This document shows positions 50,993 through 59,497 of a stretch of 64,000 bases of DNA, piece after piece. A program made the position numbers and the translations under genes. Source of the stretch: Chloroflexota bacterium (GTDB lineage: Bacteria > Chloroflexota > Anaerolineae > UBA1429); contig JAAYDC010000019.1 in NCBI GenBank assembly GCA_012729455.1, forward strand, positions 1 through 64,000, given 5' to 3'. The notes beneath the pieces were generated by a model. The model was not told the origin of the DNA, ran no database searches, and saw only the letters and a list, made by a program, of their open reading frames with translations. Each line of letters starts with the position of its first letter. The stretch's first letter is position 1.

Positions 50993-52282
50993 CTAGAGCA
51001 GTTGACTGGCCTGGGTAGCTACCTTGCGGAAGGCCGCCGCATAGGGTTCGATCCATTCCGCCCAGTCGTGCTTGAAATAGGGGATACCCAAGGTACGCTC
51101 ACCGATCGTTTCCGCAACCGGCAGCGACCCGGCCGGCTGGCGCAGGTCACGGTCGGCAAAGGCATTGCGCGTCGGCACGCCATCGCCATAGATATCAGCC
51201 TCATTAAAGACCGGGTGCAGATGGAGCGGTGCATTAATACCGCGCCCGCAGATGCCGCCCTCGGCATTGACCGCCTCGATGAACCTGCTCAGGGGCAAGC
51301 CGCCCAAAGCCTCGGGCTGGTAGATCCCGACCGGGTTATACCAACCGCCCATGGTGCTGCCGGAATCTTTGGGCGGGCGATGCGCCACCAGGCCCGGGGT
51401 GCCCTCGAGCAAGTCCCAGAAGCGGTTCAAGGCGCATTGGATCTCGCCCATGCGCTCGTCGTAGTGCCGCAGCTGCACGCGTGCCATGGCAGAAGCCGTC
51501 TGTATGATGCGCTGCTTGAACCCGCCCAACGGCAGGCCGCGCAGAGCCACCAACTCGGGCAAGGTCAGGCTGTCACCGTGACGCTCGTAATGCCCAAAGG
51601 CAATGGCCCGCTCATAGATGGCGCGCTCGTTGGTGCACAGCACCCCCGCCTCGCCAGCCGGAAAGCTCTTGCCCGACATCATCGACATCGCCGAGACGTG
51701 CCCGATCTTGCCGACCTGCACGCCCTTGTAGCGGGCGCCGTGGGCGTGCGAGACGTCTTCAATGACGGCCAGGTTGTGGCGCGCCGCGATCGCCATGATG
51801 GCATCCATATCGCAGGGGTATCCGCAATAGTGTACGACCACGATCGCCTTGGTGCGCGCCGTGATGCGGTGCTCGATATCGGCCGGGTCGATGCAGATGG
51901 TGTTGGGCAGGATATCGGCAAATACCACGCTGGCACCCAGGTTAAAGGCCGGCAATGCGCTGGCCCAGTATGTAAGGCTGGGGGCGATGATCTCGTCACC
52001 GCGGCCGATGCCCACGCCAAACATGGCGCTCAGCAACGCAGCGGTACCATTGTTGTGCGCCAGGGCAAACTCGGTGCCCTGCCAGGCAGCAAATTCGCTC
52101 TCAAACTGGCGGGTGATATCGGTGGCTGACATGGTACCAGCGCGTAGCACATCGGTGACTGCACTGATGTCTTCGTCGGTCACGATCGGCCAGTGAAAAA
52201 GCTCACTGGGCGGCGTCCCGGTGACGGCTTTGGGTCCGCCGTTGATAGCCAGTGGTTGGGCGATCAAGTCGTTAAAGCTCAT
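50993..52282 (-). CDS. DegT/DnrJ/EryC1 family PLP aminotransferase
   Basis: A 429-residue fold-type I aminotransferase, second of the family in the window and clearly distinct from the one at 18092. It has AINGGPKAV, HNNGTAALLSAMFGVGIG, VIEDVSHAHGARYKG (PLP aspartate) and SMMSGKSFPAGEAGVLCT with the Schiff-base lysine. ATG 52282 follows GAGGAG, 10 bases after the oxidoreductase stop on the same strand. The pair may act on one keto/amino sugar or cyclitol. Confidence 0.88.
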   Translation of the reverse strand: MSFNDLIAQPLAINGGPKAVTGTPPSELFHWPIVTDEDISAVTDVLRAGTMSATDITRQFESEFAAWQGTEFALAHNNGTAALLSAMFGVGIGRGDEIIAPSLTYWASALPAFNLGASVVFADILPNTICIDPADIEHRITARTKAIVVVHYCGYPCDMDAIMAIAARHNLAVIEDVSHAHGARYKGVQVGKIGHVSAMSMMSGKSFPAGEAGVLCTNERAIYERAIAFGHYERHGDSLTLPELVALRGLPLGGFKQRIIQTASAMARVQLRHYDERMGEIQCALNRFWDLLEGTPGLVAHRPPKDSGSTMGGWYNPVGIYQPEALGGLPLSRFIEAVNAEGGICGRGINAPLHLHPVFNEADIYGDGVPTRNAFADRDLRQPAGSLPVAETIGERTLGIPYFKHDWAEWIEPYAAAFRKVATQASQLL

Positions 52283-52292
52283 GGGATACTCC

Positions 52293-53129
52293 TCACTTTT
52301 TGGGGTTCAGTATGCGCCAATACGTAGCAATACCGGGTTGCAGCCAATCGGGTTCACCCAGTACATGGGTAGCTTTAAAGATCTCGTGCACCATCGCCAG
52401 GATGGGGGTTGAGGCGCCACTGGCGTGGGCAAAATCGAGGGCATAGATCAGGTCCTTGTAGTGTAGGGCGAGTTGGCCTCCGCCGTGAAAGTCGTCGCCT
52501 TCCAACGCCGCCGGCACGGGGAACTCTAAATAGTCGCGCAGCAGGGCAGCGTCCAGCCCAGCCTGGCGGGTGAACTCGACCGTTTCGGCCTGCACCGCCA
52601 GCTGTCCAGCCAGGATCATCTGGTTGGCAAGTTTGAGCACCTGGCCGGTGCCAATGGCACCCACATGGCGCACCTTGGATCCGACCGTCTCGAGCACCGG
52701 GCGCACCCGTTCGAACGCCTCAACCTCACCGCCAACCATGATGATCAGCCCATGGCTGCGCCAGGTGATGGGCGCGTCCAGATAGCTGGCGCCCAGCGCG
52801 GCACATTCAGCGGCGTACAGCACTTCGGTCTCGGGGCGAGTGGTGCCGGTATCGACGACCGCCTGTTCGGCGCGTAATCCCTTCAGGATGCCCTGCTCAC
52901 CCGACATGACCTGTTCGACGTTGGGAGAAGCCGGCAGCGAGAGCAGGATCACGTCGCTTTCGCGCGCCACCTCAGCCGGGTTAGCACGCCCCACTGCTCC
53001 GATGTTCTCGGCGGCTGCTACGCGGGCTGGATCGAGGTCGTAGACACTGAGCGGATAGCCCGCTGCCACCAGCTTGCCGGTATAGTAGCTGCCGATATTG
53101 CCCAAGCCTATCAGCCCGATGCGTTCCAT
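52293..53129 (-). CDS. 3-hydroxyisobutyrate dehydrogenase-type oxidoreductase
   Basis: A 278-residue beta-hydroxyacid dehydrogenase. It has the Rossmann GLIGLGNIGSYYTGKLVAAG, the LLSLPASPNVEQV and VDTGTTRPE substrate loops, YLDAPITWRSHG (usually D-APVSGG), and GTGQVLKLANQMI with the catalytic lysine. The Asp in VYDLDPAR after beta-2 favours NAD. ATG 53129 follows AGGAG. It is cotranscribed with the downstream aminotransferase and preceded by an inverted repeat at 53144-53163. Confidence 0.88.
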   Translation of the reverse strand: MERIGLIGLGNIGSYYTGKLVAAGYPLSVYDLDPARVAAAENIGAVGRANPAEVARESDVILLSLPASPNVEQVMSGEQGILKGLRAEQAVVDTGTTRPETEVLYAAECAALGASYLDAPITWRSHGLIIMVGGEVEAFERVRPVLETVGSKVRHVGAIGTGQVLKLANQMILAGQLAVQAETVEFTRQAGLDAALLRDYLEFPVPAALEGDDFHGGGQLALHYKDLIYALDFAHASGASTPILAMVHEIFKATHVLGEPDWLQPGIATYWRILNPKK

Positions 53130-53143
53130 AGCGATCTCCTGCA

Positions 53144-53163
53144 CTAGACCTGTACCAGTCTAG
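53144..53163. promoter_or_regulatory. Inverted repeat upstream of the oxidoreductase gene
   Basis: CTAGAC, 8 bases, GTCTAG, perfect arms, 15 bases before the minus-strand ATG. The inner bases CTGTACCA extend the dyad imperfectly. This size and spacing fit a GntR- or LacI-type operator, but no such regulator gene is adjacent. Confidence 0.4.
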
Positions 53164-53197
53164 CGCAAAAGAGCCGCTTAGTAAACCCCTTAAACGG

Positions 53198-53226
53198 TTG
53201 AAATAAGCTCGTTGACGGCTTATACT
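53198..53226 (+). promoter_or_regulatory. Promoter of the ion-channel-like gene
   Basis: TTGAAA (53198-53203), a 17-base spacer and TATACT (53221-53226). The leader is very short, with CGGAGG right before ATG 53246. Confidence 0.72.
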
Positions 53227-53245
53227 AGTTGTCGGAGGTTGACCC

Positions 53246-55144
53246 ATGCGCAGATGGCGTGAAAACTTGTGGTACCGCTTTGATAACCTGCTTTCGCGCG
53301 GCACCGGCGCGATGATTCTCTCGCTGGCAGTGCTTTCGGGGCTGATCATCCTGGTCTCGGGCATCATGCTGGTGCTTTTGCGCATAGCGCCGGATGGCGA
53401 ACATCCGGTTGGCCTGGCGGAGGGCATCTGGATCTCGCTGATGCGCACCTTGGATGCCGGCACGATGGGGCAGGATGAGGGTTGGCCCTTTCGGCTGCTC
53501 ATGTTCGGCACCACTATGGGCGGTGTGCTGGTGATCTCCAGCTTGATCGGTGTGCTCTCGACGGGCATACAATCCAAGCTGGAGGACCTGCGGCGCGGCA
53601 AGAGCCGCGTGGTCGAGACAGGGCACGTGATCGTGCTCGGCTGGGGCGAGGAGGTCTTTACGATCGTCTCAGAGCTGATCGAGGCTAACCTCAACCAAAA
53701 AGACCAGTGCGTAGTGATCCTGGGTGAACCGCCCAAGGACGAGATGGAGGCGCAGCTGCGCCAGCACGTGCCCTATTGGAAGACTACCCACATTGTCTGC
53801 CGCAGCGGTAATCCACAGGAAGTCAGCGACCTGGAGATGCTGGCGATTAACGACTCGCGTGCCATCCTGGTGTTGCGCCCGTCCAGCGAGGAGGCGGATG
53901 CCGAGGTCATAAAAACGGTACTGGCGATTGTCAACCTGCCGAACCGTCGTGCCGAACCCTTTCACATTGTGGCCGAGCTGGGTGACAACCTGAACCTCGA
54001 GACGGCCCGCCTGGTGGGCGGCGACGAGACCGAATGGGTCGTGGTGAACGATGTCATCGCAAGGGTGATCGCCCAGACCAGCCACCAATCCGGACTTTCG
54101 GTGATCTATACCGACCTGCTGGATTTCAGCGGCGACGAGATCTATCTCACCCGGCAGCCTGAGCTGGTTGGCGCCACCTACCGTCAGGCGCTGAGCGCCT
54201 ACCGCACTAATGCGGTGATGGGGCTGTACCGCGATGGCTGTCAGCTCAATCCGCCGATGGATACGCTGATCAGTGCCGATGACCAGCTGGTGGTGCTGGC
54301 GCAGGATGACGACCAGATTGTATACGCACCTTCTTCTGTACCTGCTATGCCGGAGGCGCTATCCGCCGTTACCGGCAGCGAGACATCATCCGCCAAAAAA
54401 CTGCTGATCCTGGGCTGGAATGCCCTCGGCCCAGCAATTATCACCGAACTGACCTATTACCTCGCCCCGGGCAGCGCCATCACAGTGGTCAGCTCCGAGG
54501 CCAACGTCCTGCAAGCCCTGCAAGCACACGGCACGGAGTGGGATGACGCAGCCCTGAGCATCCAGCACATCTACGGTAACATTTCTGACCGGCGCACCCT
54601 TGATGCTCTGGATGTGGGCAGCTATGCGCATATCATTGTGCTGAGTTATAACGACCTGCACAGCTACCACAAGGCGGATGCCATCACCCTGGTGACGCTC
54701 CTGCACCTGCGCGACCTGGCCGACCGCAACGGTTATACCTATACGATCGTCTCGCAGATGATGGATGTGCGCAACCGCGACCTGGCGGTGCTCACGCGCA
54801 GCGATGACTTTATCGTCAGCGACCGTATTATCAGCCTGCTGATGACCCAGATCGCCGAGAACCGCGCCCTTAACACGATCTTTGAGGACCTCTTTAACCA
54901 GGAAGGTGCCGAGTTGTACCTCAAACCGATCAACAACTACCAGCTGGCCGATGGCGACCGCAGCGACTTTTATCGGGTGGTCGAGGCAGCCGCCCAGCTG
55001 GGCGAGACGGCGGTGGGTTATCGGATCGCGGCACATACCGGCGAGCGTGAAGCCAATTTTGGCATCCACCTGAACCCCGATAAGGCGGAGAGCGTGACCT
55101 GGCGCGCCGACGATCGCATTATCGTTCTGGCAGAATCTGGCTAA
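53246..55144 (+). CDS. CASTOR/POLLUX-like ion channel with two RCK-type domains
   Basis: A 632-residue protein with two membrane helices (about 20-46 and 84-110) flanking a pore-like segment. The pore reads LMRTLDAGTMGQDEGW, resembling the A-D-x-G-type filter of CASTOR/POLLUX rather than the potassium TVGYG filter. Two Rossmann RCK/TrkA-N units follow: HVIVLGWGEEVFTIVSEL (about 128 on) and KLLILGWNALGPAIITEL (about 388 on), each with a TrkA-C-like region. Probable nucleotide- or calcium-gated cation channel. Ion selectivity is unknown. It has its own promoter and a monocistronic layout. Confidence 0.82.
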   Translation: MRRWRENLWYRFDNLLSRGTGAMILSLAVLSGLIILVSGIMLVLLRIAPDGEHPVGLAEGIWISLMRTLDAGTMGQDEGWPFRLLMFGTTMGGVLVISSLIGVLSTGIQSKLEDLRRGKSRVVETGHVIVLGWGEEVFTIVSELIEANLNQKDQCVVILGEPPKDEMEAQLRQHVPYWKTTHIVCRSGNPQEVSDLEMLAINDSRAILVLRPSSEEADAEVIKTVLAIVNLPNRRAEPFHIVAELGDNLNLETARLVGGDETEWVVVNDVIARVIAQTSHQSGLSVIYTDLLDFSGDEIYLTRQPELVGATYRQALSAYRTNAVMGLYRDGCQLNPPMDTLISADDQLVVLAQDDDQIVYAPSSVPAMPEALSAVTGSETSSAKKLLILGWNALGPAIITELTYYLAPGSAITVVSSEANVLQALQAHGTEWDDAALSIQHIYGNISDRRTLDALDVGSYAHIIVLSYNDLHSYHKADAITLVTLLHLRDLADRNGYTYTIVSQMMDVRNRDLAVLTRSDDFIVSDRIISLLMTQIAENRALNTIFEDLFNQEGAELYLKPINNYQLADGDRSDFYRVVEAAAQLGETAVGYRIAAHTGEREANFGIHLNPDKAESVTWRADDRIIVLAESG

Positions 55145-55168
55145 GCTTGGTTGGCCCTGAAAGCCCTT

Positions 55169-55198
55169 TTGACAAAACCACGGCCGCTGCGCTATAAT
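55169..55198 (+). promoter_or_regulatory. Strong promoter of the rplU-rpmA-rpmE operon
   Basis: Perfect TTGACA (55169-55174), an 18-base spacer and perfect TATAAT (55193-55198). Confidence 0.9.
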
Positions 55199-55219
55199 CA
55201 GCCCTTGGTCAACTTGGAG

Positions 55220-55252
55220 CCTGTGCGCCTGCGTCTCAAGCGCTGGTGCAGG
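55220..55252 (+). promoter_or_regulatory. Possible leader hairpin of rplU
   Basis: CCTGTGC (55220-55226) can pair with GTGCAGG (55246-55252) with G-U pairs in the 70-base leader. Leader hairpins are used for L21 operon control in some bacteria. This one is only a candidate. Confidence 0.3.
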
Positions 55253-55274
55253 TTATATATCGGAGGGTGAATCC

Positions 55275-55586
55275 ATGTACGCAGTCATCGAGACGGGTGG
55301 AAAGCAGTATAAAGTCGCCGTGGGCGACAAGGTCGAGGTTGAGCTGCTTGCCGGCGAAACGGGTGAGCTGATCGAACTGCCGCGCGTCTTGATGGTTGTG
55401 GATGACAATAACATCCAGGTGGGCAAACCCACCCTCGAGCAGGCCAAGGTGACGGCGACTGTGCTGGGCACCAAGCGCGGGCCCAAAGTGGTGTTCTTTA
55501 CCTATCGCGCCAAAGAGCACAGCCGGCGCAAGCGCGGGCATCGTCAGAACCTGACGCAGCTGCGCATCGAATCGATCCAGGCCTAA
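55275..55586 (+). CDS. rplU: 50S ribosomal protein L21
   Basis: A 103-residue L21. MYAVIETGGKQYKVAVGDKVEVELL and the C-terminal KVVFFTYRAKEHSRRKRGHRQNLTQLRI are diagnostic. It is first gene of a compact rplU-rpmA-rpmE operon behind a near-perfect promoter, with GGAGG before the ATG. Confidence 0.97.
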   Translation: MYAVIETGGKQYKVAVGDKVEVELLAGETGELIELPRVLMVVDDNNIQVGKPTLEQAKVTATVLGTKRGPKVVFFTYRAKEHSRRKRGHRQNLTQLRIESIQA

Positions 55587-55604
55587 GCGGCCAGGGAGGC
55601 AGAT

Positions 55605-55871
55605 ATGGCACACAAAAAAGGCAGCGGTTCCAGTGTCAACAACCGGGATTCCAAGGCCAAGCGTTTGGGCGTCAAGCTCTACGACGGCGAGCTGGTCCCG
55701 GGCGGCTCGATCATCGTGCGCCAGCGCGGCACGCGCATTCAGCCCGGCAAGAACGTGGGCATCGGCAGCGATGACACGCTCTACGCCATGGTTGAAGGTT
55801 ATGTAAAATTCGAGCACGCACGCGCCGGTAAAAAGCGCGTTTCGATCTATACCGAAAAGGTTTCAGAATGA
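55605..55871 (+). CDS. rpmA: 50S ribosomal protein L27
   Basis: An 88-residue L27. The N terminus [25 protein letters not shown] reaches toward the peptidyl transferase centre. There is no cleavable Firmicute-type extension. [23 protein letters not shown] follows. It overlaps rpmE by 4 bases. The usual partner obg is absent from this position. Confidence 0.97.
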   Translation: MAHKKGSGSSVNNRDSKAKRLGVKLYDGELVPGGSIIVRQRGTRIQPGKNVGIGSDDTLYAMVEGYVKFEHARAGKKRVSIYTEKVSE

Positions 55872-56206
55872 AAGAAAAAATCCATCCGCAATACTATCCG
55901 AATGCCACGGTGGTGTGCGCCTGCGGCAACACCTGGCAGACTGGTTCTACCAAGGAACAGCTGAATACCGATATCTGCAGCAAATGCCATCCCTTCTTTA
56001 CTGGCCAGCAGCGCATCGTGGATACGGGCGGTAAGGTGGAGCGTTTTACCAGCAAGGTCGAGCGCGCCGCCAAGCTCCGCAGCCAGGTAAAAGAGATGAG
56101 TGTGGCGCGCGAAGAGCGGCGCCGTGCGCGTGCCCTGGTCGAGATCGTCGACACGGATGAATCCGTCGAGCCGATTGAGGGTTTGGCTGAGGACGCCAAC
56201 AGCTAG
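55868..56206 (+). CDS. rpmE: 50S ribosomal protein L31 with C-terminal extension
   Basis: A 112-residue L31. The zinc-type core [23 protein letters not shown] to [11 protein letters not shown] has four cysteines (Cys17, Cys19, Cys37, Cys40), so it is the zinc-containing C+ form. Residues about 72-112 are an extra charged tail ([19 protein letters not shown] and an acidic end), beyond the usual 66-75 residues. The ATG overlaps the rpmA stop. Confidence 0.95.
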   Translation: MKEKIHPQYYPNATVVCACGNTWQTGSTKEQLNTDICSKCHPFFTGQQRIVDTGGKVERFTSKVERAAKLRSQVKEMSVAREERRRARALVEIVDTDESVEPIEGLAEDANS

Positions 56207-56235
56207 TTTCGCGCGGCTCAACTGCGTGGTACTAT

Positions 56236-56267
56236 AAGGCAGAGACGCTCCAGCGCTCTGCCTTTTT
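56236..56267 (+). terminator. Rho-independent terminator after rpmE
   Basis: AAGGCAGAG pairs with CTCTGCCTT across an 11-base loop and is followed by a T-run (56263-56267). Confidence 0.9.
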
Positions 56268-56287
56268 CGTTCAAACATGAGGATAAC

Positions 56288-57205
56288 GTGAAACGATTCG
56301 ATTACGGCGGCCAGGCCGTCATGGAAGGCGTGATGATGCGCGGCGACAAAGCCTATGCCGTGGCTGTGCGCCGGCCGGATGGCACGCTTGCGCTGCATAC
56401 CGAGCCGCTCAACCCGAGCATTTACCAGAACCGCCTGCTCAAGCTGCCTGTGCTGCGGGGCTTGCGCATGCTGGCGGATTCTTTTGGCATTGGCCTGCGC
56501 GCCCTGTTCTGGTCGGCCGAGGTAGCCGGCGGCGATGAAACCGGCACGCCGGTCTTTACCGGGCCGCTCGCCTGGGGCACGATCGCCTTTTCACTGGCAC
56601 TGGGCGTGGGCTTGTTTTTCCTGCTGCCCGCCTTTATCAGCAGCCTGTTGGACACCTGGATCAAGCCCGGTATCCTCAGCAACCTGCTGGAGGGCGTCAT
56701 CCGCCTGGTGATCCTGATCGCCTACCTGGCTCTCACCGGCCTGCTGCCCGATATCCGGCGCGTGTTTGGTTATCATGGCGCCGAACACAAGACCATCAAC
56801 GCCTATGAAGATGGTGCAGAGCTGACACCTGAGGCAGTCGAGCGCTATTCGACTGCCCACACACGCTGCGGTACCGGTTTTTTGCTGGTGGTAGTGGTGA
56901 TCTTTGTCCTGCTGACTACCCTGCTGGGACCGATGTCATTGCCGTTGCGGCTGCTTTCGCGGCTGCTGCTCTTGCCGGTGGTCTCTGGCATTGCCTATGA
57001 ATGGATCAAATTCAGCGCCCGGCATTATAAGACCAGCGCGCTGATCCGTGCCCTGGCCGCGCCCGGCCTGGCCTTGCAGCGCCTGACCACGCGCACCCCA
57101 GACCGCGGTATGCTCGAGGTTGCCATCCATGCCCTGCAGGCCGTGCTGGCCTCGCAGAAGCCCGTCGCTGACGAAACACCCGTCTCAGAAGCCATCTCAG
57201 CCTAA
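56288..57205 (+). CDS. DUF1385 family membrane protein (YqhQ-like)
   Basis: A 305-residue DUF1385 protein. The N-terminal YGGQAVMEGVMMRG is the family hallmark. VFGYHGAEHKTINAYEDGAELT contains the conserved HGAEHK histidines and acids, facing a membrane pocket, followed by RYSTAHTRCGTGFL. About five helices. The GTG start has weak purines upstream and immediately follows a terminator. It leads a run with malic enzyme, a ThiS-like protein, a queuosine precursor transporter and era, all within 4-18 bases of each other. Function unknown. Confidence 0.88.
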   Translation: MKRFDYGGQAVMEGVMMRGDKAYAVAVRRPDGTLALHTEPLNPSIYQNRLLKLPVLRGLRMLADSFGIGLRALFWSAEVAGGDETGTPVFTGPLAWGTIAFSLALGVGLFFLLPAFISSLLDTWIKPGILSNLLEGVIRLVILIAYLALTGLLPDIRRVFGYHGAEHKTINAYEDGAELTPEAVERYSTAHTRCGTGFLLVVVVIFVLLTTLLGPMSLPLRLLSRLLLLPVVSGIAYEWIKFSARHYKTSALIRALAAPGLALQRLTTRTPDRGMLEVAIHALQAVLASQKPVADETPVSEAISA

Positions 57206-57220
57206 CCAGGAGTATCGCAC

Positions 57221-58573
57221 GTGACCAACCAAGACGAACGCCTCGCCAAAGCCAACCAGCCCGCTATTGACGCCCTGCGACTGCACCCATTGTACCGCGG
57301 CAAGATCCAGACGGCGCCCAAGTGCGCCATCCGCGGCCTGGACGACTTTTCGATCTGGTACACCCCGGGTGTGGCCGCGCCGTGCAAGGCGATCCAGGCC
57401 GACGAGGAGCTGGTGTTTGAATACACCAACCGCGCCAACTCGGTTTCGGTGGTGACGGACGGCACAAGAGTCCTGGGTCTGGGTGATATCGGCCCCAAGG
57501 CCGGTATGCCGGTAATGGAAGGCAAGGCGCTGATCTTTAAATACCTGGGCGGAGTGGATGCCATCCCACTGTGCCTCAAGACCACCTCAGCCGACGACAT
57601 AATCAACACCGTACGGCTGATCCAGCCCACCTTTGGAGGCATCAACCTCGAGGATATCTCGCAGCCCAAATGCTTTAAAGTGCTCGATACCCTGCGCGCC
57701 GACCCGGATGTCGAGATCCCTGTCTTTCACGATGACCAGCAGGGCACCGCCACAGTGCTGCTGGCGGGCCTGATCAACGCTCTCAAACTGACCAAGCGCG
57801 AGATACACAACACGCGTTTTGCGTTAGTCGGTATGGGAGCCGCCAACGTAGCCACCCTGCGCCTGCTGCTGGCCAGCGGCGTCTCGATGGAGCAGATCGT
57901 CGCTACCGACAGCCGCGGTATCCTGCACCGCGAGCGCAGCGATGTATATGCCCAGCGCAAGGACTACCCCGACAAGTGGCGCCTGTGTCTTGAATCCAAC
58001 GCCGACGAACGGCGCGGCGGTATCGCCGAAGCTCTGCAGGATGCCGATGTGTGCATCGCCTTTGCCACGCCTGGCCCGGGCGTAATCAAGCCCGAGTGGG
58101 TCAAGACGATGGCGCGCGATGCGATCGTCTTTCCGTGCTCCAACCCAGTGCCCGAGATCTGGCCGTGGGAAGCCCTTGAAGCGGGGGCGCGGATTGTTGG
58201 CACCGGCCGCTCGGATTTCGCCAACCAGCTTAACAACTCGCTGGGCTTCCCGGCGATTTTCCGCGGGGCGCTGGATGTGCGCGCGCGCACCATCTCGGAC
58301 GAGATGTGCCTGGCGTGCGCCGCGGAACTGGCCCTCTTTGCCGAAGAAAAGGGGCTGGATGAAGAGCACATCATACCAACCATGAGCGATTGGGATGTCT
58401 TCCCGCGCGAAGCCACTGCGACCGGCATGAAGGCGCAGGAGCAGGGTTTGGCGCGCATCACGATCAGCCGCGACGACCTGTACGCCATGACCAGCCAGAA
58501 AATGCGTGAAGCCCGCGAGATGGTCGAGCTGCTGATGCGCGAAGGCGCCATCCAGCCGATTCCGGATGCCTAA
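57221..58573 (+). CDS. NAD(P)-dependent malic enzyme
   Basis: A 450-residue malic enzyme (malate to pyruvate plus CO2). N-terminal domain: IWYTPGVAAPCKAI with the catalytic Tyr, SVVTDGTRVLGLGDIGPKAGMPVMEGK with the catalytic Lys, then FHDDQQGTATVLLAG for divalent metal. The Rossmann domain has LVGMGAANVATLRLLLASG, where the usual GAG(x)A fingerprint reads GMGAAN. The short bacterial form without a phosphotransacetylase domain. GTG 57221 follows CAGGAG. Confidence 0.94.
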   Translation: MTNQDERLAKANQPAIDALRLHPLYRGKIQTAPKCAIRGLDDFSIWYTPGVAAPCKAIQADEELVFEYTNRANSVSVVTDGTRVLGLGDIGPKAGMPVMEGKALIFKYLGGVDAIPLCLKTTSADDIINTVRLIQPTFGGINLEDISQPKCFKVLDTLRADPDVEIPVFHDDQQGTATVLLAGLINALKLTKREIHNTRFALVGMGAANVATLRLLLASGVSMEQIVATDSRGILHRERSDVYAQRKDYPDKWRLCLESNADERRGGIAEALQDADVCIAFATPGPGVIKPEWVKTMARDAIVFPCSNPVPEIWPWEALEAGARIVGTGRSDFANQLNNSLGFPAIFRGALDVRARTISDEMCLACAAELALFAEEKGLDEEHIIPTMSDWDVFPREATATGMKAQEQGLARITISRDDLYAMTSQKMREAREMVELLMREGAIQPIPDA

Positions 58574-58590
58574 AATACTGAGCAAGTAAT

Positions 58591-58791
58591 ATGGACGAGC
58601 GCGCGAGCATCAAATTCTATCGCCAGGAATGGCATTTGGCCGCTAACCGGCCGCTGCGCGAACTGCTGGAAGAAGCCGGCGTCGCGCCTGACCATGTGGT
58701 GGCGATCCGCGAAAAGCGCGTGATCTCGGCCGATACGCTGGTTCTGCCTGGCGACAAGATCCGGCTCGTGAATGCGATCTCCGGCGGATGA
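58591..58791 (+). CDS. ThiS/MoaD-like ubiquitin-fold sulfur carrier
   Basis: A 66-residue beta-grasp protein. RPLRELLEEAGV and the ADTLVLPGDKIRLVNAISGG ending match the ThiS/MoaD fold. The exposed C-terminal Gly-Gly is what such carriers use for adenylation and thiocarboxylate formation. No ThiF/MoeB activating enzyme, thiazole synthase or molybdopterin gene is nearby. The stop overlaps the next start (GGATGA), tying it to a queuosine precursor transporter gene. Target pathway unknown. Confidence 0.78.
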   Translation: MDERASIKFYRQEWHLAANRPLRELLEEAGVAPDHVVAIREKRVISADTLVLPGDKIRLVNAISGG

Positions 58792-59483
58792 GCGATAAAC
58801 CGGCAGAGGTGCCGCGTACACTGACGCGCTACTATGATCTGGTGATGGCCACCTTTGTGGCAGTGCTGCTGATCAGCAACGTGGCCTCGACCAAGTTCGT
58901 CGCCCTGGGCCCCTTTACCTTCGATGGTGGCACTCTGCTTTTTCCGCTCAGCTATATCTTTGGCGATGTTCTCACCGAGGTGTATGGCTACGCGGCAGCG
59001 CGCAGGGTTATTTGGGTTGGTTTTGGCGCCGCTGTGCTGCTGGCCGGGGTCCTGATGCTGGTGGGGGCTCTGCCGGCCGCATCCGGCTGGGAACACCAGG
59101 CCGCCTACCAGGCGATCCTCGGCAGCACACCGCGCATCGTGCTGGGCAGCCTGCTGGCGTATTGGGCCGGCTCGTTCAGCAATGCCGCGGTGATGGCCAG
59201 ATTCAAGGTGCGCACGCATGGACGGCTGTTGTGGCTGCGCACCATCGCCAGCACCCTGGTGGGCGAGCTGGTCGACACGATCCTGTTCCTGCTGGTGGCG
59301 TTCTATGGCGTGATTCCGCTCGACACCTTGCAGCAGGCAGCCATCTCGAACTATGTGTTCAAGTGCGCGGTTGAGGCGGCTATGACACCCGCCACCTACT
59401 GGTTGGTTGGGCGGCTCAAACGCCTGGAAAGGCTCGACCCCTTTGATCATGCCACCGACCTCAACCCATTTGCGCATCAATAA
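58788..59483 (+). CDS. Queuosine precursor transporter (YhhQ/VUT family)
   Basis: A 231-residue membrane protein with about six helices. ISNVASTKFVALGPFTFDGGTLLFPLSYIFGDVLTEVYGY is the signature of the QPTR/YhhQ (VUT_1) family that salvages preQ0 or preQ1 or queuine. Later SFSNAAVMARFKVRTHGR and TLVGELVDTILFLLVAFYG also fit. No queuosine synthesis genes are in the window, which is compatible with salvage. Confidence 0.9.
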   Translation: MSDKPAEVPRTLTRYYDLVMATFVAVLLISNVASTKFVALGPFTFDGGTLLFPLSYIFGDVLTEVYGYAAARRVIWVGFGAAVLLAGVLMLVGALPAASGWEHQAAYQAILGSTPRIVLGSLLAYWAGSFSNAAVMARFKVRTHGRLLWLRTIASTLVGELVDTILFLLVAFYGVIPLDTLQQAAISNYVFKCAVEAAMTPATYWLVGRLKRLERLDPFDHATDLNPFAHQ

Positions 59484-59497
59484 TAAGGACAACGGTT

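Noticed and set aside
50981-52129. 382-codon plus-strand frame opposite the second DegT gene
   Set aside because: Antisense shadow. The minus-strand frame has full aminotransferase motifs and a ribosome site.
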